From Cerioporus squamosus (lineage: Eukaryota; Basidiomycota; Agaricomycetes; Polyporales; Polyporaceae), in assembly GCA_022592435.1 (NCBI GenBank), contig JABYQS010000079.1:1-64000 (forward strand): DNA of 64,000 nt. The letters are read 5' to 3'. Position 1 is the stretch's first letter. The number at the start of each line of letters is the position of its first letter. The translations under genes and the position numbers were made by a program. Of the stretch, positions 11,332 through 22,203 are shown in pieces. The notes under the pieces were generated by a model. It searched no databases. It was not told the DNA's origin and saw nothing but the letters and a program-made list of their open reading frames with translations.

Positions 11332-13557
11332 ATGCACTTCAACATACTTCCGTCCCTCACTGTCTTGGCCGTTATGGTCGGGGAGGCCATCGCTGTAGGA
11401 CCTACCGCTGCCCTCACTATCCTCGACGCCGCTGCCACCCCGGACGGATATGTCCGCCAGGCAGTCCTGCCTAACGGAACGTTTCCGGGGCCACTGATAA
11501 GTGGCAACAAAGTCAGTGTTCCACTGCTTATTTCTCTCTCGCATCGCTACTTATATGCTCAACACCGCCTATTCCCAGGGTGACAACTTCCAGATCAACG
11601 TCGTCGACCAAATGACGAACGCAACTATGATCAACTCTACCACTGTCGTGCGTAGTATTCCCCGTCTACCTCACCCCCCCAGCATCGCCTGCTCACTCTC
11701 CTCCTGGTCTTCGGCAGCACTGGCATGGTATCTTCCAGCACGGGACGGCGTGGGCGGACGGCACCGCGTTCGTCACGCAGTGCCCTATCCAGCCGGACAG
11801 CGCGTTCCTGTACAACTTCACGGCCGTCGGCCAGGCGGGCACGTTCTGGTACCATAGCCATTACATGACGCAGTACTGCGATGGTCTGCGGGGGCCTTTC
11901 GTTATATACGACCCTGAGGATCCGTACCTCGACATGTACGACGTCGACGCCGGTGAGTAGTCCCCACGGTGATATAACAGTAAATCCTCATCATGGCCGT
12001 GCAGAGTCGACCGTTATCACTCTCGCGGATTGGCTTCATACGGCTGCGCAGCTAGGCCCCCGATTCCCGTACGTCAAATAGTTTGGGGATCTGGGGCGCA
12101 CGCCGCTCAAACTTATAACAACTGCAGCACTCCGGACTCCACGCTGATCAACGGCGCGGGCCGCTACCTTGGGGGCCCGGAGTGGCCTCTGTCAGTTATC
12201 ACCGTTGAGCAAGGGAAGAGGTATGAGCTGCTGGTAATATCATGGACGATCAAGTGTCAGTCGCTGATTGCATCGTAGATACCGCTTCCGCCTGATCAAC
12301 ATGGCCTGCGAACCGAACTACAACTTCACAATTGATGACCACAACATGACTATCATCGAAGCGGACGGCGAGTACACCGAGCCGTTGACTGTCGATTTCA
12401 TCCAGATCTTTGCTGCTCAGCGCTATTCATTCGTTGTATGTCTCCTTGCACGGCTCCTCCCTATCCATGAGTTGATGGATCTTCTTCCTGTAGCTCAATG
12501 CGACGCAGCCTATCGACAACTATTGGATTCGAGCGAACCCAAGCTTAGCGCTGCCCAACGGGACGGGGTTCGCTGGAGGTCTGAACTCCGCCATCCTGCG
12601 CTACGTAGGAGCGCCGGATACCGATCCTACTACGACTCAGACCCCAAGTGTGATACCTCTGGTTGAGTCGAACCTGCACGCGTTGGTAGACCCGGCGGCT
12701 GTGAGTCTTTGAGCGTCCTGAATCTAGAGCAAGGTTGCTGAAGCGTTGTCACTCCAGCCCGGAGAACCTTTCCCTGGAGGGGCGAACGTGAATATCAACC
12801 TAAACTTCACCTTCGTATGTAACATCCATGTCGGTTGGGACTGCTCTAGGCCGCTGAGACTTGTCGTTGTTTGCAGAATACGACGGACATGCTCTTCTAC
12901 GCGAACGGTGTCTCTTACGTCTCTCCGAACACGACGATTCTTCTGCAGATCCTCACCGGCACGCCTGGCGCTATGGATCTGATGCCTGCGGGGAGCATCT
13001 ACTACCTCCCGCCGAACAAGTCGATCGAGATCACCATGCCTGCGCTGCCTTTGGCCGACCCGGGCCACCCTCATCCGTTCCATCTTCACGGTGTACGTTC
13101 CATGACAGATCCTTTGTTTCTCGACTCACATATGTCGACCGCAGCATTCATTCTCGGTTGTCCGCAGCGCAGGTCAGGCCACCCCAAACTATGTCAATCC
13201 GGTCCGTCGCGACACTGTCAGCATCGGAAACGACGGCGACAATGTTACGATCCGGTTCACCGTGAGTCCTCCTGATCTGCTGAGGTTGCACACGCGCGAA
13301 TGATCTTGTCCCCTTCGACAGACCGACAACCCTGGTCCGTGGTTCCTTCATTGCCACATCGATTGGCACCTCGAGACGGGCATGGCGGTTGTCATGGCGG
13401 AGGATGTGCAGGATATTCCGCTTGATGTGATTCCCCCTCGTAAGTCCCAGAGACTGACTCAATGGGCTGTAACTAACTGGTTGGTTCTGTAGCTTCATGG
13501 TCTGCGCTATGTACACCTCCGGCACCGAGTGTTCAAGAGATGCAAGCTCACGTATAG
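11332..13557 (+). CDS. Secreted laccase (multicopper oxidase) with Met at the axial T1 position
   Basis: Oxidises phenolic substrates with four-electron reduction of O2 to water; extracellular. Twelve exons (11332-11511, 11579-11647, 11718-11952, 12005-12068, 12128-12220, 12279-12435, 12494-12700, 12758-12814, 12877-13092, 13145-13261, 13322-13439, 13493-13557) join to 525 residues, a typical basidiomycete laccase size. A signal peptide of about 21 residues precedes the mature start [10 protein letters not shown]. All four copper signatures are present: [10 protein letters not shown] (L1), [16 protein letters not shown] (L2), HPFHLHGHSFSVV (L3, completed across an intron) and [12 protein letters not shown] (L4). 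The T1 ligand Cys is about residue 476. Ten residues downstream, where basidiomycete laccases normally have Leu or Phe, there is Met (codon 13382-13384), suggesting a lower redox potential. N-glycosylation sequons are numerous. A tRNA starts 42 bases after the stop codon. Confidence 0.93.
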
Positions 13558-13599
13558 TTGTCTAATACAATAGAGGATTGAAATAGAATGTCGTTATAT

Positions 13600-13698
13600 G
13601 GTGAGATGGCCGAGCGGTCTAAGGCGCCAGACTAAGGACGCTGAGTGGCGTAGGTAATCTGGTCCGTAAGGGCGTGGGTTCGAATCCCACTCTCATCA
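13600..13698 (+). tRNA. tRNA-Leu(AAG) with a 19-base intron
   Basis: The acceptor stem GGTGAGA (13600-13606) pairs with TCTCATC (13691-13697, one G-U pair), followed by discriminator A. The box A region (TGGCCGAGCGGTCTAAGGC) and box B (GGTTCGAATCC) are intact. The anticodon stem CCAGA pairs with TCTGG; the loop reads C-T-AAG-G and then an inserted 19-base intron at the canonical position one base 3' of the anticodon. A long variable arm supports a class II leucine tRNA. AAG decodes CTT, and CTC after A34-to-inosine modification. Confidence 0.93.
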
Positions 13699-13716
13699 TT
13701 TGTAGTTGGTGAACCC

Positions 13717-13722
13717 TTTTTT
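13717..13722 (+). terminator. RNA polymerase III terminator of the tRNA gene
   Basis: A run of six T residues lies 19 bases after the tRNA discriminator base, the standard Pol III stop signal. Confidence 0.75.
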
Positions 13723-14129
13723 GTGCACCTGTGTCCTCGTTGAACGAACTCGCGCTTGGCATCATGATCATGTTTTTTCCCCGCCAAGTGAAAGCTACTC
13801 AACTAGACATATGCAAAGGCAATCCGGAGCTGGCTACTCTGGTCTACCTCAAAGAAGCAAGCAGAACAAGGTTCCTCGGAGATGGGATGTGAAAGTTCAT
13901 GTCCTGAAGTGTAGTGCCTTCTCAGCCCGGACTCTTCTCGAGTTCCGCACCCCCTCCTTCTCTCCCTCTCGACCACGAGTATAGTAACAAAGGACAACGA
14001 TAAAGATCTTCGACACTGATCCCGGTATGATCCTTCCCATAAATACATCACCATTGGGAGCCTGACTCCTGCACCACTGCTCACTTGGTGTTTGCAGCAT
14101 CCTCTGCCACACGGCGCTCTGGCGTGACA

Positions 14130-15670
14130 ATGAACACCATACCACCCGAGACACTGCTCGACATTCTCGCTCACGTTCGTTCCTCCATAGACTGGACGCG
14201 ACCCGCCTCTTCTATCTACGGCTGGATCACAGTCTCCCATGTTTGTCGCGAGTGGCGCGAGTTGCTGCTCGCGCACCCCTCCATGTGGGACCATCTGCTC
14301 ATGGCCGAGTCCCTGAACCCTACCGTCAATGCGGCGGCTGCAGCATTCCTTGAGCGGGCCGGTGAGGCACCTCTTCATCTCTACCTCGTTGCTGGACCCG
14401 TGTCCCAAGGCGCAACAGGCACCTCCGAACGCCTGGCAGAGCTCCTCCAGCAGGCGATCCCACGCACCACGCACCTCTCGATCTGCCTCAAACGGGAGAA
14501 TACCCTTGAACCGCTCTGGTCGAAGCTACGCATTCCGGCACCGCTCCTCTCCGACATTTTCGTTCTGAACACAGCGGCATTCACCTTCCTTGGTGTCTTT
14601 GCGATGAACATTTTGCCATGGGCCCCAGACCATGTTCTTCCAAGATCGATGTTGTTCAATGACCACACGCCCTCGCTGGAATCCGTTCGGCTTACCCACA
14701 TTTACAATCCCCTCCCCATGAACCTCGTGTGCCCCGGACTCAGGCGACTGGAGTTGAAGGGGTACGACAAACATCACATGGGCAGTGTCCCGATTAGCCT
14801 TCTTCAGGACGTCGCCGCCCAACTCACCGAGCTGGTCCTGTTGTCCGCTGCTGACTTCGATGTCGCGTACCCTGACTCGGATCCACCCAGCCCAAGGTCG
14901 CGTTCCCCACTCTCGAGAATCTCGTCGTGTACGGCACTACGACCTACATCCCCGCCATCCTGAAGCACATGTCCTTCCCTACCACCACCGTCGTGCGCAT
15001 CCGTCTCCACTATCCCGTCAGGGGAGGCATTGTGTACCAGGACCCCTTCGGAGCACACGCCGTGCAGCCCGATCCAGACGGTCTCATAGAGGCCCTTCTA
15101 CCTCTGTTCCCCGCTGAGAAGCCGGTCCTCGCGGTGTCCATCGCGGAGGGGCACGAGATGGGGTCCCGGTTCTGGACCTCGCTCGGAGACAACCCGGACG
15201 TACCGGAGGCTGGCACACCCCGGCTCACCCTGGTGAACACCGAGAAGCGCATGGACATTATGGCGTTCATTCGCAGACTTGCGCTCGACGCCGTGCAGAT
15301 CCTCCACCTCTGCTCCCACGAGCCGGTCAACGCTACTCCGTGGATTCCTGCTGTGCGCAAGATGGACCGCGTGCACCAGGCCGAGATCGTCGGGAACGGC
15401 GCTGTCGCGTGCTTCGCACAGCTCATGAGAGAGCATGACGGTCGCTTCATGCTCCCCGCTTTGCGGGACGTGGGCTTCTTCTGGGGAGAGTACGTGCAAC
15501 CGCAGAACCCGTTCCAGGTGTTCGCAGATGCCGTGGCGGCCCGTGCTGCACGTCAGGCGTCTGCTCTGGAGGATGTGTGGTTCACGGATTGCAAGGGCTT
15601 CGAAGGCGCTCCGATCGACTCCTTGCGAAAGGTTGTGGACAATGTGGGCGTAGACAGGCCTGGCTTGTGA
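14130..15670 (+). pseudogene. F-box-like protein, reading frame broken near 14,890
   Basis: The N-terminus (MNTIPPETLLDILAHV, then WITVSHVCREWRELLL and HPSMWDHL) is a clear F-box-like domain of the large mushroom family: substrate adaptors for SCF ubiquitin ligases, followed by an irregular leucine-rich region. The first frame runs from 14130 to about 14890. The remainder (KVAFPTLENLVVYG onward to the stop at 15668-15670) is in a frame shifted by one base. No splice pair with a plausible intron length bridges the two; the nearest GT...AG pairs span only about 25-30 bases. The gene therefore carries either a real one-base indel or an assembly error, and both halves otherwise look well preserved. 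If repaired it would be roughly 510 residues. Substrate unknown. Confidence 0.75.
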
Positions 15671-16182
15671 TGATGTCGTCGTTTCGGCTCTGTACGCTCC
15701 CCGGTCTCGCGACTGCATTCTGTTCTAGTATGTCTCTGCTTGTACGATACGTGGTGTAGTATCTCATTTTTTCCCTCACAACCCCGACCCCAGAGCCTGT
15801 ATGTACAATTAGAGAATGTATGCCTTGGTCGACCATAAATCCAACCTTGCGAGTCGCATACCTTCTCCTGCAACCACTTGCGTTCGCGCTTGCCACAACG
15901 TCAGTCGCTTGAACCGGATCCATGAGGTCGGCTTTTCGTCACTCCCGGGCTTGAAGACGACCCCCGCTGCGAGAACCAGGGCTACAACTTGGCAGCGGAG
16001 CTGGTAGGCGTTCTTCGAGACATAGTGCTTCCAGCAGCGACTCATATGGTCTAAGTGTGATTCTCTAGTATTACTAGCCCTCAAGATTCGGTGTCGCTGA
16101 CTTTGCGTATGCGTCTCCATATCCCTCCCCAGCATCTGATATGCGCACGAGTTACATGGCGTCAAGGGAAGTATTCGTTCGT
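15671..16182. other. Convergent intergenic region
   Basis: About 0.5 kb between the 3' ends of the F-box-like gene (+) and the helicase gene (-). It probably contains both 3' untranslated regions; I see no gene in it. Confidence 0.5.
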
Positions 16183-18713
16183 CTACTGAATCCAGCAACG
16201 GCGCCGGCCTTTGAAGTTGTGCTCCGCATCCGCATCTTCATCCTCATCATAATCCCACATGGGGTCCTCAATCTCGTCGCTATAGTTCCAGTCAAAGTGG
16301 TCGTTCAACCTCCGCTGAAACCACTCGTTCTCCTCTCTCAGCCTCATAAGTGATTTCTCGTGGTACTCCTGACGCAAAGAAGTGAGTGGACAGTACGATG
16401 TCACTCGCGGTAATCGCAACGACATACCTTCCAAGTCGGAGCCTCGTGAGAAATCCGGGAGACAATGTTCTCTGCTGTTCCGTTCGGCATCTCATCGATT
16501 TCCTGCATCAAACTGCTGCCAGACAATGGCCTGCCATCCCTCTTACGAAGCTTGGCGTATTCGCGCAGTCGCTCACGGATGAACGCCTTCCGTGCGTCTG
16601 AAGCAGGTTCCCAGCGCCCGGGTGCAGCGCGCAGTAAGACGTCGTACTGGGCACCCATATACTGGACAGCAAGGTTGTCGCAGCATTGAATAGCTTCGTC
16701 AAGCGTTGAGGTTGTCACGATATCTTTCGTCGCATGTTGGTAGGGGGAGTAGTGCGCAATATAATCGATGGCTACGTGAGCAGAAATCAATATCTTTAAG
16801 CGTGGCAGAGGGAGGGAACTTGGACGAGAGTAGGGCGAACGTACCTCCATTATCTTTCCGGACGGGTGAGATACTGAACCTTCCACCGGATGGAGTCTCG
16901 AGCAGGTAGAAACCGGGACCTTCTCCACAGTAAATCCAATTGTTCCAGCTAAGAGCTCGCAGCTGCGAATCGCCGGAGGCCTGGTCCGGGACGTCGAAGG
17001 GCGTGTCCTCATCGATATACACGACGACTGGGATGCGCCCCACACGGGCCAGCTCTTCAAGCCGCTCCCCTGTCTCGTGCTTTGCTTTCTCCCAGATCAT
17101 ACGGTTGTGCGACCTTCGTCGGTCCAGCTCAGCCGGATCCTTTCCAAAGAATTTGGGTGCGGACAGTAGACCGGCAACGTGGCATTTTGAGTCCGCGAAG
17201 TCGATGACGAGGCAGTCTTCCTTGCCGGTTTGACGAGATTGTCGCATCCCGCGACCTACCTGCAAAGCCGTAAGTACGAAGCAGCAGCGCATCATTGTTG
17301 CGACTCAACCTGACCATCTGGCTTAGCAAATTCGGAGATTGCGTCGGTCTAGCGATCACTACGCAGTCAATGTTTGGGATGTCTGTTCCTTCGGTGAAGA
17401 CGCCTAGAGATCACTTCAGCTTCATTGTCGGACCATGACAGGAAATCGAAGCGTACTGCAGTTCACCAGGACAGGATATTTGCCCGCCTTGAAGTCCGCC
17501 ACAAGGGCGGCACGTTGGGCCGTCGCAGTCTGGCTACTGACGGCGCGTGCATCTACACCTGCTGCACGGAACGCATCTGTGACATTAGCGACATGGGCAA
17601 GGTTAACGCAGAATATCACGGTAGACTTGCGGTGCGCTATGTACAGTGTTAAGCAGTGCTATGAAGTCGACTCCGTGAATGACTCACAAGCCTTCTCTTT
17701 CCATGCACGAACAAGTAGTTCGATCATGGCGTTAGTATTGAGCACGCGAGCCAAGGAATTTTCGTGGTAATCCCCGGTGCGCTTGTGCACGCTAACTTGA
17801 CCAAGGCCCATCTTCGCTTGAACAGTAGTGAAGCGGAGATCGCAGAGCCTGTGCATAGACCAACAGCTTCAGTGGACATATCGCGTAGCAATACTGTTGT
17901 ACGAACCACCCTTGGCGCTGAAGCTCTACCACATCTTGATGGTGCACAATATCCTCGAACACGGAGGCGAGTGCGAGGCCGTCGAAGCGGCTGAACGTTG
18001 CCGAGAATCCAATGATTGGTACTTGGTAGTCTCCAGCGGGTGGAACGAACTCGATCGATACCTGAGTTGAAGTGTGCGAGAACACTCCGGTACCTGGGCC
18101 GAAGATGAGCTTTATACCGGGCGGCCAACTGCCTACTTACGAAAGAGCCGCAGCATGATGAGCCTCATCGACGATGATTATCTTCGTGAACCGCGGGTTG
18201 AGCTCGTCCAACCTGCCAGGTCGAGAGAGAGATTGTATGGTCGCCACGGTGCTGTCAATGTCCCTAGTGAGTGACGACCCCCTAGTAGCCAACACCAGAT
18301 GCATGTATGACTCACATATCCGCCAGTCCTGAAGCCCTCTCTCCTCCCTGGTCTATCTCGATCGTCCAGTGCGGAAACAGCCTGCGTGCTTGCTCCACCG
18401 TCTGTTGAACAAGTTCGATGCCGCTCACGACGATGATCGCTCTGGTGGCATTGGGCGCGGCAGCTGGCGGGGGCAACGTTTCCAGCAGATGGAGAAAGAT
18501 GGCAGTTTTTCCTGAGCCGGTAGGAAGAGAGACGCCTATTCTCCTAGAACGGTCCGCGAGCTCCTCCACACAAGTGTTGAGACAGTCCTGTTGATAGGGC
18601 CTCAAAACGATGGGTTGGTGAGCATTCGGTGCCTTGTTACGATAAAATCTTGATTGGATATGTGTGTTGGTAGAAGTGACAGCGCGAGAGAGAGGGAATC
18701 TGCGAGCTAACAT
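16183..18713 (-). CDS. IRC3: Irc3-like mitochondrial DEAH/superfamily 2 helicase
   Basis: Superfamily 2 DNA helicase; the yeast family member maintains mitochondrial DNA by acting on branched structures. Ten exons on the minus strand (18713-18316, 18263-18141, 18093-18062, 18021-17907, 17848-17688, 17636-17457, 17403-17315, 17259-16845, 16771-16428, 16368-16183) join to 680 residues. The N-terminus is arginine-rich with no acidic residues ([20 protein letters not shown]), fitting a mitochondrial presequence. Motifs in order: LRPYQQDCL (Q-like region), PTGSGKT (Walker A), IIIVDEAHH (Walker B), GFSATF (motif III), FTEGTDIP (motif V) and QMVGRGMRQ (motif VI). The sequence between motifs V and VI ([14 protein letters not shown]) is characteristic of Irc3. 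Exon 3 is only 32 bases. The C-terminus is strongly acidic. Confidence 0.88.
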
Positions 18714-19464
18714 GGAGGGCGTTCAGAGTTATGGTGCGGTAGATGCATGTTCTCCTCGCAGCGTACGACGTGGCTTCGGCGCTTGAGTAAGGTTTCATAC
18801 ATCGACTACAACGTCGTTGATGTCCAGGTAACCGATTAGTTTTACACGTATATTGTGAGGCACTCCTTGAACGCTGACTTCTGGTGCACGGGCTCGTCAA
18901 CCGTTTGGACTTCTCACAACCACGAAGCCACTCACCGCCGTCCAGACTACTTGCCAGTCCGCCTTCGCGATGCATGAACGAAATGCATAAACCATCCCCT
19001 TCCTGTTGATGTGGCGCACCACTTCTCATCTCTATTATGCGACGACTTCAGAGGCATCGCCGCCTTCTTATAACGCGTACCGAACTAAGGCAACGGAGAT
19101 CGTCATCGTGCAGCCGGTCAGCATCTTTCATCTTCACTATGCACAGCAGTCATTCAGCTCATATCAAGCCACACGTCAGAACAACAAGTCACGCACGCAA
19201 GCAGCTGACACGACTTCGGGGTTTACAGTGGTTGCTCACTTGAGGCGGTCGAGGCACAAACGACCGTGACGTACTCCTTGAGACTGACGGAACGCGCACT
19301 ATCCGCATCAGAAGAACTAAGCTGAACACTGAAGACAGCTCCAACACACGGCCCGCAGACCAGCATGACGAACTGCAAGGATTGGTCATGCGCAACGACG
19401 GTAGAGCCCAGTACCGCGGGCGGAGAACTGATGTCGTGTTTGCGCTTCTGCCCGTACCGTGGAT

Positions 19465-19479
19465 CGGTCAGATGATGCA
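19465..19479 (+). promoter_or_regulatory. Conserved upstream block of CE16 esterase gene 1
   Basis: This 15-base block (CGGTCAGATGATGCA) is repeated identically at 22068-22082 upstream of the second esterase. In both genes it ends 34-35 bases before a TATA box. Conservation at fixed spacing, in otherwise diverged upstream sequence, suggests a shared activator site, though recent duplication alone could explain it. Confidence 0.45.
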
Positions 19480-19513
19480 TCACGCACTCTTCAGAACTCA
19501 AGGCCGCACCGTG

Positions 19514-19521
19514 TATATATA
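19514..19521 (+). promoter_or_regulatory. TATA box of CE16 esterase gene 1
   Basis: TATATATA lies about 107 bases upstream of the start codon, in the same position relative to the conserved upstream block as in the paralogue. Confidence 0.55.
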
Positions 19522-19531
19522 CCCCGACCTG

Positions 19532-19579
19532 CAGACCCGTAGACTCGTAGGACAACAGACCCGTGGACTCGTAGGACTG
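19532..19579 (+). repeat. 24-base tandem duplication in the esterase 1 leader
   Basis: Two adjacent copies (19532-19555 and 19556-19579) begin CAGACCCGT and contain GACTCGTAGGAC; they differ at about three positions. The repeat lies between the TATA box and the start codon, so it is probably transcribed in the 5' untranslated region. The second esterase lacks it. Confidence 0.7.
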
Positions 19580-19627
19580 CAGACCACTGCGGCCCACTCC
19601 TCCCTGATCTCCAGCTCGCAGCGCAAG

Positions 19628-20765
19628 ATGGTCGGTCGCCTTCTGGCAGCATTTCTACTCGCAGCGTCGGCCATCGCGGCTGGGCCTTCCCCGGGGCAGA
19701 TCAAGAACCTCGTCACATTCGGGGACTCCTACACGGACATCGTGAGCTTCGCGTCTCATTACGGCCTGTGAGTCGTGCAGCATAACGTCACTCACGTGTA
19801 TATCAGGACCGACATGCTGACGGCGGCACCATGTGGCCCGTCTTCGCCGCGGAAGAGGGCAACTTCACCCTATTTCCGTTCGCCATATCCGGTGCGACGT
19901 GTTCGTCCGTCTTCGCGAGCCAGCTTTCCGCATATTTCGACGAGACTTCGAACGGCTCTCTCAAGCTCGACCCGAAGGAAACAATATACACGCTCTGGAT
20001 CGGGACGAACGACGTGGGCGTGCACGGCCTTCTGACGGGCCAGACTGCCGGAGCGACCATCGTCAACACAACCGCGTGTGCTGTGAACTGGTTGCAAGTC
20101 TTGTACGACTCGGGCGCGAGAAACTTCATCTTCCAGAACGTGAGTGTGCGCGATCATCAGATATGACGAACGGAGAACTCACGAAGGTTGACAGATGGTC
20201 CCGCTCGAGACCGCGCCCTTGTACGCGCGGGACTCGTATCCAAACCGGTACTGGACCGCACAGCGCAACACGACCGAGTGGAACGTCTTCATCAAGGAGC
20301 TCACCACCTCCGGGAACGCCATTGCTGAGCTGATGCTGCAGGCTCTAGCACCGGCTTTGCACGGCGCGCACATCGGTGAGGGTGTGAGCTAGGCGGACTG
20401 CGTTTGAATCACTCACCATGTGCGCATAGGTCTGTTCGACTCGCATTCCCTCTTCGCGGACATGTTTGCTCGCCCTCAACTCTACCTCAACGGCACGGCG
20501 CCACTGAACGTGACTGGGGCCGTGCACGCTTGCGTCTTCAAGCTGAACGAAAGCACCACTGACCCAGGAGTCTGCACCGACGCGGTTGGGACAGACCAGG
20601 ACAGCTTTCTCTGGTAAGTGATGCCGTCGAACAGGTCTTGCGGTACTGACGAGGCGTAGGTACGACGAGCTTCATCCGTCTGTGCAGGCCGAACGGGTTG
20701 TCGCGAAGGCGATTTCGGATGTCATCCACAGGAAGACGGAGCAGTGGATCACTTGGTTCTCGTGA
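19628..20765 (+). CDS. Secreted GDSL/SGNH acetylesterase, CE16 type (paralogue 1)
   Basis: Extracellular carbohydrate esterase that removes acetyl groups from (xylo)oligosaccharides, by family. Five exons (19628-19741, 19807-20139, 20195-20375, 20430-20613, 20660-20765) join to 305 residues, the usual CE16 size. A signal peptide (MVGRLLAAFLLAASAIAA) is followed by the catalytic blocks: FGDSYTD (block I Ser), SGATCSS (block II Gly), WIGTNDVG (block III Asn) and YDELHPS near the C-terminus (block V Asp and His). The start is fixed by the signal peptide. The gene shares intron positions and phases with its neighbour at 22204-23408, so the two arose by tandem duplication. Several N-x-S/T sequons fit secretion. 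Confidence 0.9.
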
Positions 20766-22067
20766 ACACAATGTAACGTCTGGAGGTACAGATCTGCTTA
20801 TGACATAGTGTCAGACCGTCGTAAAGTATAAGTGTGAAGCCAATCCCATACCTTGCTACGCTGTCGCGCCTGTTCGTAGTGAAGAGCTCCGCCCGTGCCC
20901 CCAGCTACACTGTGTCTCAGAGCCGGTACGTTCGAGGCGAAGCCTTGAACCAAACCAGGCAATACTGGCACTTCATACGTCGAGGAGCTTGGGAGTACGA
21001 CCTCGGTTCGTCCCGCGCGGGGTTGCAGAGATGTAGAGACCCTGGGTTGAAGTCGCACATCGGCGAAGCATGCCAATGAGCGCACGTCGATGCCCGTATC
21101 CGCAAGACGTACCTCGAGGTGATAACATAACCGGTTGCGCCGTACGGGTACGGACGCACATGCGCCATGACTTGTACAATGGAAGTACGGGGGCGTCTAC
21201 TGTTGCACGTTGCACCGTCATGCGACGAAGGTTACGCCAGGGAGCATCCACCGCGAGAGAGTTGCGGCCATGACACGGGGTCCACGAGTAAGCGGGAGAG
21301 GGTTGAATAGCGATCGAGCTTTGCAGTGCACCCGTAGCAATCCGTAGGTCCAACGTGAACGATGACGATCCCCGCTGACATGCGTCGGCTGCCAGTCTAG
21401 ACACCATTCTGCGAATACATCATGAGGATGACGGATCGAGCATGTCGGCTGCTCAGAGGAGGGAGAACGTACCGTGCAAACCCGACTCCCGACGACGACG
21501 AGGCAGTCCCGATGAGAGTCCCGAGGTGACGCGCACACCAGCTTCCAAGAGACTAGTTTTTGATAGTCGCCTGTATGGGGCCCATGTACGCTACGGAAGG
21601 CGGCGGCTTGCCAGGGAACCCGTTCGTACATTTTCTGCGATGTGTGCAGGGAAGCCGAGGAGAGCGAGTACTGGTTATCGTCGTGCGGCATCTTCTTGAT
21701 AGAGGGCACCGAGTGCGCACTGGCAAGCGCGTCATTTCAGGATGAATTCGACATCGCCAATGTGTTACAGAACTTACAAGTACCTGAGCTGTCTTCGTGG
21801 AACGAGGAGCCTGTCGCTGAAGGAGGACATGCCTGTCAGTCACGGACACGCGTGACGTCAGCACGCGCTCCGTGACAGACCGCGTCCCATCTGCCTTTCC
21901 TCGTCAGAAGACCAGGCGAAACTTCGGGCCCAACTCCGACAATGCTCGGGCACCGTCAGGCGGTCCGCGCATGCCCATAGGCCCACGCGATGCCCCCATG
22001 GCGGGTTGAGAACATCCTCATCAGCAGGACCGGTCTCAATATCGCACTTCTGCGGGCACCCGAGGCG

Positions 22068-22082
22068 CGGTCAGATGATGCA
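22068..22082 (+). promoter_or_regulatory. Conserved upstream block of CE16 esterase gene 2
   Basis: Identical over 15 bases to 19465-19479, and followed after 35 bases by a TATA box. Part of the duplicated promoter module. Confidence 0.45.
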
Positions 22083-22117
22083 CCATGTACGCGCGAAAAA
22101 TAGCTGCCCTCACCGAA

Positions 22118-22125
22118 TATATAAA
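22118..22125 (+). promoter_or_regulatory. TATA box of CE16 esterase gene 2
   Basis: TATATAAA lies 79 bases upstream of the start codon. Confidence 0.6.
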
Positions 22126-22203
22126 CCGAAGAGCGGACGAGGAGACTGCAGACCGCATCGTCCCCAAGCCTCCTGGTCTTCAGCTTCACCTCGGCTTCAA
22201 AGA

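Larger units (their letters stand above)
18714..19627. other. Divergent promoter region between the helicase and esterase genes
   Basis: About 0.9 kb shared by the minus-strand helicase and the plus-strand esterase. No gene is visible. The right third contains the esterase promoter elements and tandem repeat listed separately. Confidence 0.5.
20766..22203. other. Spacer between the tandem esterase genes
   Basis: About 1.4 kb without a supportable gene. The last 140 bases contain the promoter elements of the second esterase. I found no remnant of a further esterase copy. Confidence 0.5.
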
